Positions 1 through 7,330 of a stretch of DNA of 64,000 nucleotides are shown here, piece by piece. Position 1 is the first letter of the stretch. Each line of letters opens with the position of its first letter. Source of the DNA: Chitinophaga niabensis (GTDB taxonomy: Bacteria; Bacteroidota; Bacteroidia; Chitinophagales; Chitinophagaceae); the NCBI RefSeq assembly GCF_039545795.1, contig NZ_CP154260.1:6639001-6703000 (forward strand), given 5' to 3'. The translations under genes were made by a program, and so were the position numbers. The notes under the pieces are model-generated. The model saw only the letters and a program-made list of their open reading frames with translations, had not been told where the DNA came from and searched no databases.

Positions 1-221
1 AACGCAGGAAAGAATTCTTTGGTGATAACGATAAACGCTGGCTGGACCTGAAACGTTTCGGTAAGAAAACCATTACCCGCAAACTCTTCTTCCTCAACAA
101 GAGTTATGAGTTTACGGTAGCGCCTAACGATTACCGTTATGCCTTACCTATTCCTTTAACGGAAGTGCAGGAGAACAAGGACCTTATACCAAATGAAGGT
201 TGGATAGCCATTGAGTACTAA
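1..221 (+). CDS. SusD/RagB-like protein, C-terminal end (5' part outside window)
   Basis: The reading frame is open from the window edge (frame starting at base 3) to a TAA at 219-221, giving about 73 residues. The start REFFGD-like segment (RKEFFGDNDKRWLDLKRFG) and the ending with ALPIPLTEVQENKDL, then NEGW, match the closing region of SusD/RagB nutrient-binding outer-membrane lipoproteins, where a large/small R-x-x-E-F helix is followed by a PIP-x-x-E segment. The next gene begins 7 bases downstream, so it is probably the SusD member of an operon with the lipoprotein and the two thioredoxin-like genes that follow. The SusC partner would lie to the left of the window. Confidence 0.8.
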   Translation, partial: RRKEFFGDNDKRWLDLKRFGKKTITRKLFFLNKSYEFTVAPNDYRYALPIPLTEVQENKDLIPNEGWIAIEY

Positions 222-228
222 TCATTAA

Positions 229-1512
229 ATGCAAATTATGAACAAGCTATTAATAGGGCTCATCTGCTTATTGTCACTGGCACAGGCCGGTTGTGAAAAA
301 GATGGATTCGCCTACAAATTATACGAGCCAACAATAGACGATGTGGATTCCATCTACCTCTCTGCTACAGATAAAATGATGATCGCAGACGGTCAGGCTA
401 CCCTGAACTTTATAGTGGAAGCCTATCGTACAGTGCGTCTGCCCTCTGGTAAGGATAGCCTGGAGTTTATCGACTACCGTAAATTACCAGCCGGTTCTTT
501 GAAAATAATAGAGGAGAGGTCCGGCAAAGAAGTAGGATTGAGTTATTCCACTACTACCATCCCTTTCGATACCGTGAAGTTCCATGCAGAGATCGGAACA
601 ATGAAGTCCGCCACCAAACCTGTGGCCTTAAGGGCCAAACCGGCTGATCCTGCTAAAGTATATGTAGATGTGATCTTCCATGTATGGGAGCTGAACACAA
701 CACATTCCAGCTACGATGTATCCTCTTACCAACCGGTGAAGCTGGCACAATTGCAGGAAGGCATCGCTTATATGAACAGCGTTATCAATAACCAGGTAGG
801 CAAAAGTCCTAACGGTGCTAAGGCGAATATTGAATTCCGGCTGGCCACAAAGAACCAGGCAGGCCAAACCTTACCCGAACCAGGTTTTAACAGAATTATA
901 TATAGCGACAATGTGAAAGTGAACCCGTTGGCCACTATTTTTAACGTATCGGATTTCATTGCGTTCATCAATGCGAATAAAGCCACTACTATCTGGAACC
1001 CGAAGCAGTACCTGAATGTACAGGTAATACCTTCCGGTGCCAACAATGCCATGGGTACAGTATATCCTGCTAAACAACTGGCTCCGCAGCCCGGCCAGCA
1101 GGCTATCCTGGGAGTAGCAGGTACTGCAGTCAATGAGGATGATTTTATCCTGGACTATGCCAACGCCTGTGTCGGATTTCCACGCACCATGCTCTTCCCG
1201 GGTATTGAACGGAAGATAGAAATGTTCCGCTTCATAGGTACATTCTATGGATTGTATACGCCTTCGTATTCTGCCTCCCGCCTTTACTCCGATCTGTGTT
1301 ACGATACCCGTAAGTTCGATGGGCAGGATAAACGTAACAGTTATTCCTTTGCATTAAAAGTGGGCCTGGACAATGAGAAATATGTTGCAGACAATGCGAT
1401 GGACGACAGCCGGTATCCTACTTTACTCAATTCCATCACAGCGGACCAGGTGGCCCGTATGCGTGCAGTAATGGCACGCTGCCCTGGAAGAATGAATGCT
1501 AAAAATCAGTAA
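229..1512 (+). CDS. Lipoprotein, metzincin-like (M43/pappalysin-like) fold with lost zinc site
   Basis: The protein has an SPII signal with the lipidated Cys at residue 22 (LAQAGC); a second ATG at 238 gives a tidier signal and may be the real start. The general plan (lipoprotein of about 430 residues, V-D-V-I-F-H-V strand near 146-152, a helix starting EGIAYMNSVINNQ at 177, and a C-terminal ADQVARMRAVM helix at 405-415) resembles zinc-dependent metalloprotease lipoproteins encoded beside SusC/SusD in Bacteroidota. Where those carry HExxHxxGxxH, this protein reads FRFIGTFYGLYT (333-344): the glycine and hydrophobic positions fit, but both His and the Glu are replaced (R334, F335, T338, T344). 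I infer a non-catalytic peptide- or protein-binding lipoprotein. It is 11 bases from the next gene and likely co-transcribed. Confidence 0.6.
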   Translation: MQIMNKLLIGLICLLSLAQAGCEKDGFAYKLYEPTIDDVDSIYLSATDKMMIADGQATLNFIVEAYRTVRLPSGKDSLEFIDYRKLPAGSLKIIEERSGKEVGLSYSTTTIPFDTVKFHAEIGTMKSATKPVALRAKPADPAKVYVDVIFHVWELNTTHSSYDVSSYQPVKLAQLQEGIAYMNSVINNQVGKSPNGAKANIEFRLATKNQAGQTLPEPGFNRIIYSDNVKVNPLATIFNVSDFIAFINANKATTIWNPKQYLNVQVIPSGANNAMGTVYPAKQLAPQPGQQAILGVAGTAVNEDDFILDYANACVGFPRTMLFPGIERKIEMFRFIGTFYGLYTPSYSASRLYSDLCYDTRKFDGQDKRNSYSFALKVGLDNEKYVADNAMDDSRYPTLLNSITADQVARMRAVMARCPGRMNAKNQ

Positions 1513-1523
1513 AACCATACATC

Positions 1524-2663
1524 ATGAAGAAAATAATGTTGTTAGCAGCTGCAGGAATGTTTTCCTCCATACTGCACGCCCAGGAGGCCTTTACGCTGAA
1601 TGGAAAAATAGATGACCTGGGAGAACCCGCCAAGGTAATATTATTGTATGCTTTCGATGGAAAGAGAGTAACAGATACCGCAGAGCTGAAAGCAGGCGCC
1701 TTTAGTTTTTCAGGCAAGATCAACAAACCGGTACAGGCAGTGATCACTGTTATGAAAGGCAGTGCCAACCCACGCATGAATTTTGGGATGGGATATGGTG
1801 GTGAGATTATCGGTCGTGATGGCTGCTCTTTCTACCTGGATAAAGGGAACATTACCCTGACCGGTAAAACCATCAAAGAATCCGATATCAAAGGCTCTGC
1901 AGCACAGGACGATTATGCGGTATTGCAGAAAGCCCGTAAACCTGTTGTGGATAAACTCACTGCTATCAGCGATGAGATGAAAAAGTATGCTACAGACAGA
2001 GAGGGTGAAGCGTATAAAAACCTGTATGCAAAACTTATTGCTACCATGAAAGAGAACGGACCGGTTGACAATGCGTTCGTGCTCTCACACCCCAATAGCT
2101 GGGTAAGCTTTAACGTAGTAACCGGCAAAAGCATTATCAGCAATCCAAAGGAAACGGAGGAGCAGTATAAAAAACTCAATGCTGCATTACGCAATACCAA
2201 AGACGGAAAAGAGTTTGAAGAAAGACTGAAAATTGCCTACACTACCGCTATCGGTGCTACAGCACCTGATTTTGCACAGAACAATACAGAAGGTGTACCG
2301 GTTTCCCTGGCATCCCTGAAAGGTAAATATGTGCTGATCGATTTCTGGGCCAGCTGGTGTGGTCCCTGCCGTGCAGAGAACCCTAACGTGAAACTGGCCT
2401 ATGATAAGTTCAAAGGTAAAAACTTTGAGATCCTGGCCGTTTCCCTCGATGATAAAAAAGATGCATGGATCAAAGCCATTGCGGATGATGGTTTGCCTTG
2501 GTTGCATGTAAGTGACCTGCAAGGCTGGAAGAACGTGGTAGCGCAACTGTACAATGTACGTGCCGTTCCACAGAACTGGCTGATAGACCCCAATGGTAAG
2601 ATCATTGCAGCTAACATGCGTGGGAAAGAACTGGAAGAACGTTTGGCCAAAGAGTTACACTAA
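1524..2663 (+). CDS. TlpA-like thiol:disulfide oxidoreductase with DUF4369-type N-terminal domain
   Basis: An exported protein of 379 residues. Residues 1-20 form a Sec signal ending in HAQ. The first 120 or so mature residues fit the DUF4369 beta-rich domain that precedes the thioredoxin domain in many Bacteroidota proteins, followed by a helical linker rich in Lys/Glu. A TlpA/AhpC-type thioredoxin fold fills about 240-379, with the active site WCGPC (Cys279, Cys282) inside DFWASWCGPC and the cis-Pro region VRAVPQNWLID. It should act in the periplasm as a disulfide reductase or isomerase. It sits between the lipoprotein and a paralogue 14 bases downstream, so the three probably share a transcript with the upstream SusD gene. 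Confidence 0.88.
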   Translation: MKKIMLLAAAGMFSSILHAQEAFTLNGKIDDLGEPAKVILLYAFDGKRVTDTAELKAGAFSFSGKINKPVQAVITVMKGSANPRMNFGMGYGGEIIGRDGCSFYLDKGNITLTGKTIKESDIKGSAAQDDYAVLQKARKPVVDKLTAISDEMKKYATDREGEAYKNLYAKLIATMKENGPVDNAFVLSHPNSWVSFNVVTGKSIISNPKETEEQYKKLNAALRNTKDGKEFEERLKIAYTTAIGATAPDFAQNNTEGVPVSLASLKGKYVLIDFWASWCGPCRAENPNVKLAYDKFKGKNFEILAVSLDDKKDAWIKAIADDGLPWLHVSDLQGWKNVVAQLYNVRAVPQNWLIDPNGKIIAANMRGKELEERLAKELH

Positions 2664-2677
2664 AACAATTTTATACA

Positions 2678-3796
2678 ATGAAGAAATTATTTGCATTGTT
2701 GCTGCTGCCATCCTTTGCATTTGCACAGGAGGTGGTGATCAAAGGAAAGTTTTCCGGAGATACCAAAGGGAATAATAAAGTATACATCTACGGCACTAAC
2801 GTAAAGAACGATTCTGCAGTGATGGTGGATGGTAACTTTGAATTCAAATTACCATTCGAAAAACCTTTCCTTCCGCTATTTTACACGGAGTACGACAGGA
2901 ACGTAAAACGTATGTACTCCCCTTTCCCCGTATTGGTGGAACAACCCGGCGAGATCATCCTTTCTGAGGGAGACATCACCAAAGGCATGGGTAGTTTTAC
3001 CGTATCCGGCCTGAAATCCGCAGCGGAATACAACGAACTGCGCCAGCAACAAACAGCGGTGTATAAAAAAGTAAATGACCAGATCGCTGCTAAGTTCGGC
3101 CCTACCTGGTACGACAAGAAGAACCCGAAATCCGCAGAGATCAATGAGGAGAGAGAAAAGCTGACTGCTGCGGAAATATCAGGCGTATTACATGCATTCA
3201 TCAAATCGCACCCTGATTCTTATGCTTCTTCGCTGGCATTAAGTTCTGCCCGCTCTACCCTGAAAACGGAGGATATGGAGAAGCTGTACAAACTACTTTC
3301 TCCAAAAGCAAAACAAACAGAAGAAGCAAAGAATGTAGCAGATTACCTGAACGGCCTGAAAAACTCCGCTATCGGCAGCACAGTAAAGGACTTCACTTTA
3401 ACCACACCGGACGAGCAATTGTTCAGCTTCAGCTCCCTGAAAGGCAAATACGTAATGATCGATTTCTGGGCCAGCTGGTGCGGGCCCTGCAAACAATCCT
3501 TCCCGCATATGAAGGAAGTATACGCCAAATACAAGAGCGATAAATTTGAGATCTACAGCATCTCCATCGACAAGGATAAGGCGGCATGGCTGAAGGGACT
3601 GAAAGAACAAGACCTTCCCTGGTTGCAGACCCTGGATACCAGGAATATTTCCCAAAGCGGCTTTGCCGTAACGGGTGTGCCTACTACTTTCCTGATCGAT
3701 CCCAAAGGAAAGATCCTGATGAAGGAAGTTGGGTTTGAGCCGGGAGGGAATAGTCCCCTGGAGAAAAAGCTGGTAGAGCTGTTCGGAGCGAAGTGA
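2678..3796 (+). CDS. TlpA-like thiol:disulfide oxidoreductase (second paralogue)
   Basis: A 372-residue paralogue of the preceding gene with the same layout: Sec signal (MKKLFALLLLPSFAFAQ), DUF4369-like beta-domain with an EPG-like turn (VEQPGEIILSEG), helical linker, and C-terminal thioredoxin fold with WCGPC (Cys268, Cys271) and a GVPTTFLID cis-Pro region. It is expected to be periplasmic. Two adjacent, clearly diverged copies suggest separate clients rather than a recent duplication. A strong bidirectional terminator follows at 3805-3845, marking the end of this transcription unit. Confidence 0.9.
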   Translation: MKKLFALLLLPSFAFAQEVVIKGKFSGDTKGNNKVYIYGTNVKNDSAVMVDGNFEFKLPFEKPFLPLFYTEYDRNVKRMYSPFPVLVEQPGEIILSEGDITKGMGSFTVSGLKSAAEYNELRQQQTAVYKKVNDQIAAKFGPTWYDKKNPKSAEINEEREKLTAAEISGVLHAFIKSHPDSYASSLALSSARSTLKTEDMEKLYKLLSPKAKQTEEAKNVADYLNGLKNSAIGSTVKDFTLTTPDEQLFSFSSLKGKYVMIDFWASWCGPCKQSFPHMKEVYAKYKSDKFEIYSISIDKDKAAWLKGLKEQDLPWLQTLDTRNISQSGFAVTGVPTTFLIDPKGKILMKEVGFEPGGNSPLEKKLVELFGAK

Positions 3797-3804
3797 TAAA
3801 TAAA

Positions 3805-3845
3805 TAATTCTGAACTATCCGGAATTTCCGGATAGTTCAGAATTA
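3805..3845. terminator. Perfect 20-bp inverted repeat, bidirectional terminator
   Basis: The two arms pair perfectly over 20 bp around a single central T at 3825. The element lies between the convergent ends of the TlpA-like gene (stop 3796) and the ATPase gene (stop 3851 on the minus strand). The outer part of the stem is A/T-rich, so the tract serves as a weak U-run in either direction. Confidence 0.75.
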
Positions 3846-3850
3846 AGCTA

Positions 3851-5278
3851 TTAGAATAATGCGTCCATAGTGATCTGTGTTTGAATTAGCCCCGGAAAGG
3901 TTTTTATATTTTTTACCCCGTATGTGGTTATCATTGTAAGAAATAGGGATTTTTTTGTTTTCGTATTATCTCTGAAAACAGTCAACTTATTTTCCAGTTC
4001 TTTTGCATATCCTTTCGGAATTTCATATTCACTGATAGAAAACTTGATTTCACATAGATTGATACACATATCCTGTCTGTCAATTAATAGATCTATCTGG
4101 ATTCCTTGTTGGCCCCTCAAAGGCTTGTTGCGCCACATAGATGATTCGGTATGCACCCCACTGATACCAAGCGCTTTCTTTAACTGATCAGTATGTTTCA
4201 TACAAATGCTTTCAAATGCTATTCCGCTCCAGCTTTTCCATGAACTACCAGTTGAAAACTGCATCCAGCTACCCGGACCTTTGAATTTGCTGTTTTCTAT
4301 AAATTTCACATAGAAGAGTGAATACTCATCCGTCAGCTTATAAATGATATCCTTAGCGGTTTTATCAAATGGAATGTATGCCGAAATAAATCCGGATTCA
4401 GTAAGTTCTGCAAGTAATTGGGTAGTACCTCCACCAGAAGTTAATTTGCAGGTTTCGATGATCTCATTCCGGGTAAGCCCTGCTCCCTTCTTTGCAAGAG
4501 CCCGTATTACTTCCATGTGATAGGAGGCATCATCAAAAAGTGAATGAAACAGATGTTTAAACTCGTCATGCAGCAAACCATCTTTTGTAAAGCATATCCG
4601 GTCAATCACCTGAGAGGCACTTTGTCCACTTTCAACTTCTTTAAGATATTGCGGTACACCTCCCATCGCCATATACAGTTGTAAGATCTGATATCTGTCG
4701 AGATTGATTTTTCTTTCCTTTAGAAAAGCGGCAGTTTCTCCAATAGTAAAAGGTAATAACCGTATTCTCCTTGTCACCCTGTTGTACAACCCTCCTCTGT
4801 TATTTATGACCTTTTGTATCATCCAGGCAGCGGCTGATCCACAAATAATAACGATCAGATTATTTTGCTTGGAGGCCCAGGTGTTCCAAAAGTTTTCAAA
4901 GGCCTGCATGAAGCCTGAACGGGGGGTGTGTATCCAGGGAAATTCATCAAGAAAAATAACACGCCTTTTTTTCTTAATCAATGGTGTAATATAATCTGTC
5001 AACATCCTGAATGCTTGTATCCAACTTGCCGGCTTTGCTAAAGGAAGACTCCCTGCAGCTTTGGTTAATGCATCGCTGAAGTTTTCCAATTGTTGATCTA
5101 AAGAAGCATTGTGTATACCTGAGAATTCAAATGCCAATTGTTTGTGGAAGAAGTTACGGATCAGGAAGGTTTTGCCTACCCTCCGCCGTCCATATATAGC
5201 TACAAGTTCTGCTTCTCCGGATCTTTCAATCCTTGATAAAAGAGTCTTTTCCTGCTCCCTGCCTATGATTGATTCCAT
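3851..5278 (-). CDS. AAA ATPase of the DUF234 type with C-terminal nuclease-like domain
   Basis: The 475-residue protein starts MESIIGREQE and has a Walker A site GRRRVGKT (30-37) and Walker B VIFLDEF (D111, E112). A winged-helix-like segment lies around 240-290 (KKGAGLTRNEIIETCKL). The C-terminal region carries an IDLLI...CEIKF pattern, which fits the D...ExK core of restriction-endonuclease-like folds described for DUF234. Proteins of this family are widespread in Bacteroidota and archaea; their role is not settled, with mobile-element or toxin-like functions proposed. It is a single gene, convergent with the TlpA genes and divergent from the sigma factor. Its upstream region contains two copies of a short repeat (5305-5383). 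Confidence 0.85.
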   Translation of the reverse strand: MESIIGREQEKTLLSRIERSGEAELVAIYGRRRVGKTFLIRNFFHKQLAFEFSGIHNASLDQQLENFSDALTKAAGSLPLAKPASWIQAFRMLTDYITPLIKKKRRVIFLDEFPWIHTPRSGFMQAFENFWNTWASKQNNLIVIICGSAAAWMIQKVINNRGGLYNRVTRRIRLLPFTIGETAAFLKERKINLDRYQILQLYMAMGGVPQYLKEVESGQSASQVIDRICFTKDGLLHDEFKHLFHSLFDDASYHMEVIRALAKKGAGLTRNEIIETCKLTSGGGTTQLLAELTESGFISAYIPFDKTAKDIIYKLTDEYSLFYVKFIENSKFKGPGSWMQFSTGSSWKSWSGIAFESICMKHTDQLKKALGISGVHTESSMWRNKPLRGQQGIQIDLLIDRQDMCINLCEIKFSISEYEIPKGYAKELENKLTVFRDNTKTKKSLFLTMITTYGVKNIKTFPGLIQTQITMDALF

Positions 5279-5304
5279 ATTCTGAGGTTTTTAATCTAAT
5301 TGTT

Positions 5305-5383
5305 TTGGCAGATTATAGATGTTTATATCTTGCCGAAACTAACATAAAAATAGTACATTTGGCGGATTATAGATCAGCCGAAA
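5305..5383. promoter_or_regulatory. Paired direct repeats between ATPase and sigma-factor genes
   Basis: Two copies of the word TTGGCRGATTATAGAT occur at 5305-5320 and 5359-5374, each followed by GCCGAAA (5332-5338 and 5377-5383). Each copy has GGC...GCC ends and could act as an imperfect operator. They occupy the divergent promoter region between the ATPase (start 5278, minus) and the ECF sigma factor (start 5422). Autoregulation of the ATPase gene is a guess from position. Confidence 0.45.
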
Positions 5384-5421
5384 AATGATTGAGGAAGATT
5401 TTTCTATCTTTATACCTCCAG

Positions 5422-6012
5422 ATGGAGGAGCTGTTATATAAAGACAAAGAACTGTTCAGGGGAATTGCCGATGGAGACGAGGTCGCCTTCACGCAGATCT
5501 TTCATGAATATAATGCCCGTCTTTTTCCCTTCGTCTGCAAGATCAGCAAGTCAGAAATGGTAGCGGAAGAGATTGTGCAGGAAGTGTTCCTCCGCCTCTG
5601 GGTGAACAGGGAAGAGGTAGCTCAAATGGAACATCCCGTAGGCTGGCTTTACCGTGTGGCATCTAATCTCTCCATTTCCTATCTCCGCCAGCTGGCAGGT
5701 CATGAAAAGAAAATGCAGCAGCTGGGCGGAACACAGGAACTCTCTGCAAATAATGTCACCGATTCTTTGGGCGCAAAGGAGATCCAGGAGCTGATCAACA
5801 AAGCCATTGCGCAATTACCTCCCAGGCGCCAGCAAATTTACCAACTCAGCAGGCAAACGGGCCTGAGCCATAAAGAAATAGCGGGAAAGTTAGGCCTGTC
5901 GCAGAATACCGTCAAAGACCAGCTTGTTATATCATTGAAATTTATCAAAGGATACATCCGCAAAGAAACCGGCATCTCTATTTCCATCCTTGTCATGCTT
6001 TTTAACCGCTGA
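5422..6012 (+). CDS. ECF-type RNA polymerase sigma factor
   Basis: The 196-residue protein from ATG 5422 has a region 2 (AFTQIFHEYNARLFPFVCKI ... AEEIVQEVFLRLW) and a region 4 HTH (LPPRRQQIYQLSRQTGLSHKEIAGKLGLSQNTVKDQ), the normal content of an extracytoplasmic-function sigma factor. An upstream TTG at 5389 would add eleven residues that do not look like the family, so I prefer 5422. It is followed by FecR (6079) and SusC (7331), the classic Bacteroidota sigma/anti-sigma/TonB-transducer arrangement in which the SusC STN domain signals to FecR, releasing the sigma factor. It should control the operon through 17945. Confidence 0.93.
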   Translation: MEELLYKDKELFRGIADGDEVAFTQIFHEYNARLFPFVCKISKSEMVAEEIVQEVFLRLWVNREEVAQMEHPVGWLYRVASNLSISYLRQLAGHEKKMQQLGGTQELSANNVTDSLGAKEIQELINKAIAQLPPRRQQIYQLSRQTGLSHKEIAGKLGLSQNTVKDQLVISLKFIKGYIRKETGISISILVMLFNR

Positions 6013-6078
6013 AATTTTTTTTCCGGGGGAACAGTCCTTCCCCCTTTTTACTGCGTTTTATATTAAAGGGGTTTCTAC

Positions 6079-7221
6079 GTGAAGCGAGAACAGATCCAAT
6101 ATTTACTGCAACAACACCTGGATGGCACCATCACGGAGAGCGAATCGGCCCTCCTGGCGGATGCATTGCTGGAACAGGAAGGAACGGAAGCGTTAGAACT
6201 GGCATTACAGGAAATGGCCATGGGCAGCGAAAAAGATCCTTCTTACAAAAAAGAACACTGGGAGGATATGATCTCCGGCATTCTCAGTACCTCCGCTTCC
6301 ACAAAGAAACGACTATTACCCATCCGCTTCCTGCAATTTGCGGCGGCAGCTATGGTATTGGGTATTATCGCTACAGGGCTGTATTTCTGGAACAGGACCG
6401 GTGAAAAATCCACTGTAGACACTTATGCCAAAAACGATGTAGCACCCGGTGGCAACAAGGCCGTGCTGATTTTAGGAGATGGTTCCCGCGTTGCTTTGGA
6501 CAGTTCCGGCAACCAGGTACTCCGCCAGGGTACCATTGCCATTCATCAGCAGGGAGGGCAGTTACAATACGACCAACAGGGAACGGAAACTTCCGTTAGC
6601 TATAATACCCTTTCTACGCCAAGAGGCGGCCAGTTCCAGATCATTTTGCCGGATGGTACCAAAGTATGGTTGAACGCAGCCAGCTCTTTGAGGTATCCTA
6701 CTGCTTTTACAGGAGGTGAGCGGAAAGTAGAAATTACCGGGGAGGCTTATTTTGAAGTAGTGAAGAATGCAGCCATGCCTTTCAGGGTAAAGATCAGCAA
6801 AGAAGCTACGGTAGAAGTGCTGGGCACCCATTTCAATATTAATGCCTATGCAGACGAAGCTGCTGTCAGGACTACATTGCTGGAGGGTAAGATCAAAGTG
6901 ATGGATGTGGTATTGAACCCCGGAGAACAGGCGCAAATAACAACAGGCATACAAATAAACAGACATGTAGATACCAGCGCCGTGATGGCATGGCGGTATG
7001 GCTTATTCAATTTCGAAGGACAGAACCTGAAGGAAGTAATGCGCCAGCTTTCCAGGTGGTACGATATAGAAGTTATATATGAAGGAACAGTACCAGATAT
7101 CGTATTCGGGGGTAAAATGCTGCGGAACATCAACCTGAGCCAACTATTAAAAGTATTGGAAGACGCGGAAGTGCACTTCACACTGGAAGAGGGCAGGAAG
7201 CTGATTATTAGTAACCAATAA
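6079..7221 (+). CDS. FecR-family anti-sigma factor
   Basis: The protein has 380 residues from a GTG start. A cytoplasmic N-terminal segment (1-80) is followed by one transmembrane helix (about 84-104) and a periplasmic FecR domain (LSTPRGGQFQIILPDGTKVWLNAASSL is its signature, about residues 180-206) and a DUF4974-like C-terminal domain (FNFEGQNLKEVMRQLSRWYDIEV...). It should hold the upstream sigma factor at the membrane and receive the signal from the STN domain of the SusC protein. It lies 66 bases after the sigma gene and 109 before SusC. Confidence 0.93.
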   Translation: MKREQIQYLLQQHLDGTITESESALLADALLEQEGTEALELALQEMAMGSEKDPSYKKEHWEDMISGILSTSASTKKRLLPIRFLQFAAAAMVLGIIATGLYFWNRTGEKSTVDTYAKNDVAPGGNKAVLILGDGSRVALDSSGNQVLRQGTIAIHQQGGQLQYDQQGTETSVSYNTLSTPRGGQFQIILPDGTKVWLNAASSLRYPTAFTGGERKVEITGEAYFEVVKNAAMPFRVKISKEATVEVLGTHFNINAYADEAAVRTTLLEGKIKVMDVVLNPGEQAQITTGIQINRHVDTSAVMAWRYGLFNFEGQNLKEVMRQLSRWYDIEVIYEGTVPDIVFGGKMLRNINLSQLLKVLEDAEVHFTLEEGRKLIISNQ

Positions 7222-7243
7222 AAAGAGATGCCGCAAATAAAAA

Positions 7244-7269
7244 CCGGAAGTGATTGGACCCACTTCCGG
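7244..7269 (+). other. Hairpin between FecR and SusC genes
   Basis: A perfect 9-bp stem (CCGGAAGTG / CACTTCCGG) with an 8-base loop lies in the 109-base gap between FecR and SusC. No U-run follows, so it is more likely an RNA stability or partial attenuation element than a full terminator. Confidence 0.35.
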
Positions 7270-7330
7270 CGGAAAGTTGTGGTCAATCAAAAATTTTTCA
7301 AGCTGAGAATTTTCTTATCAACCAAACCAA

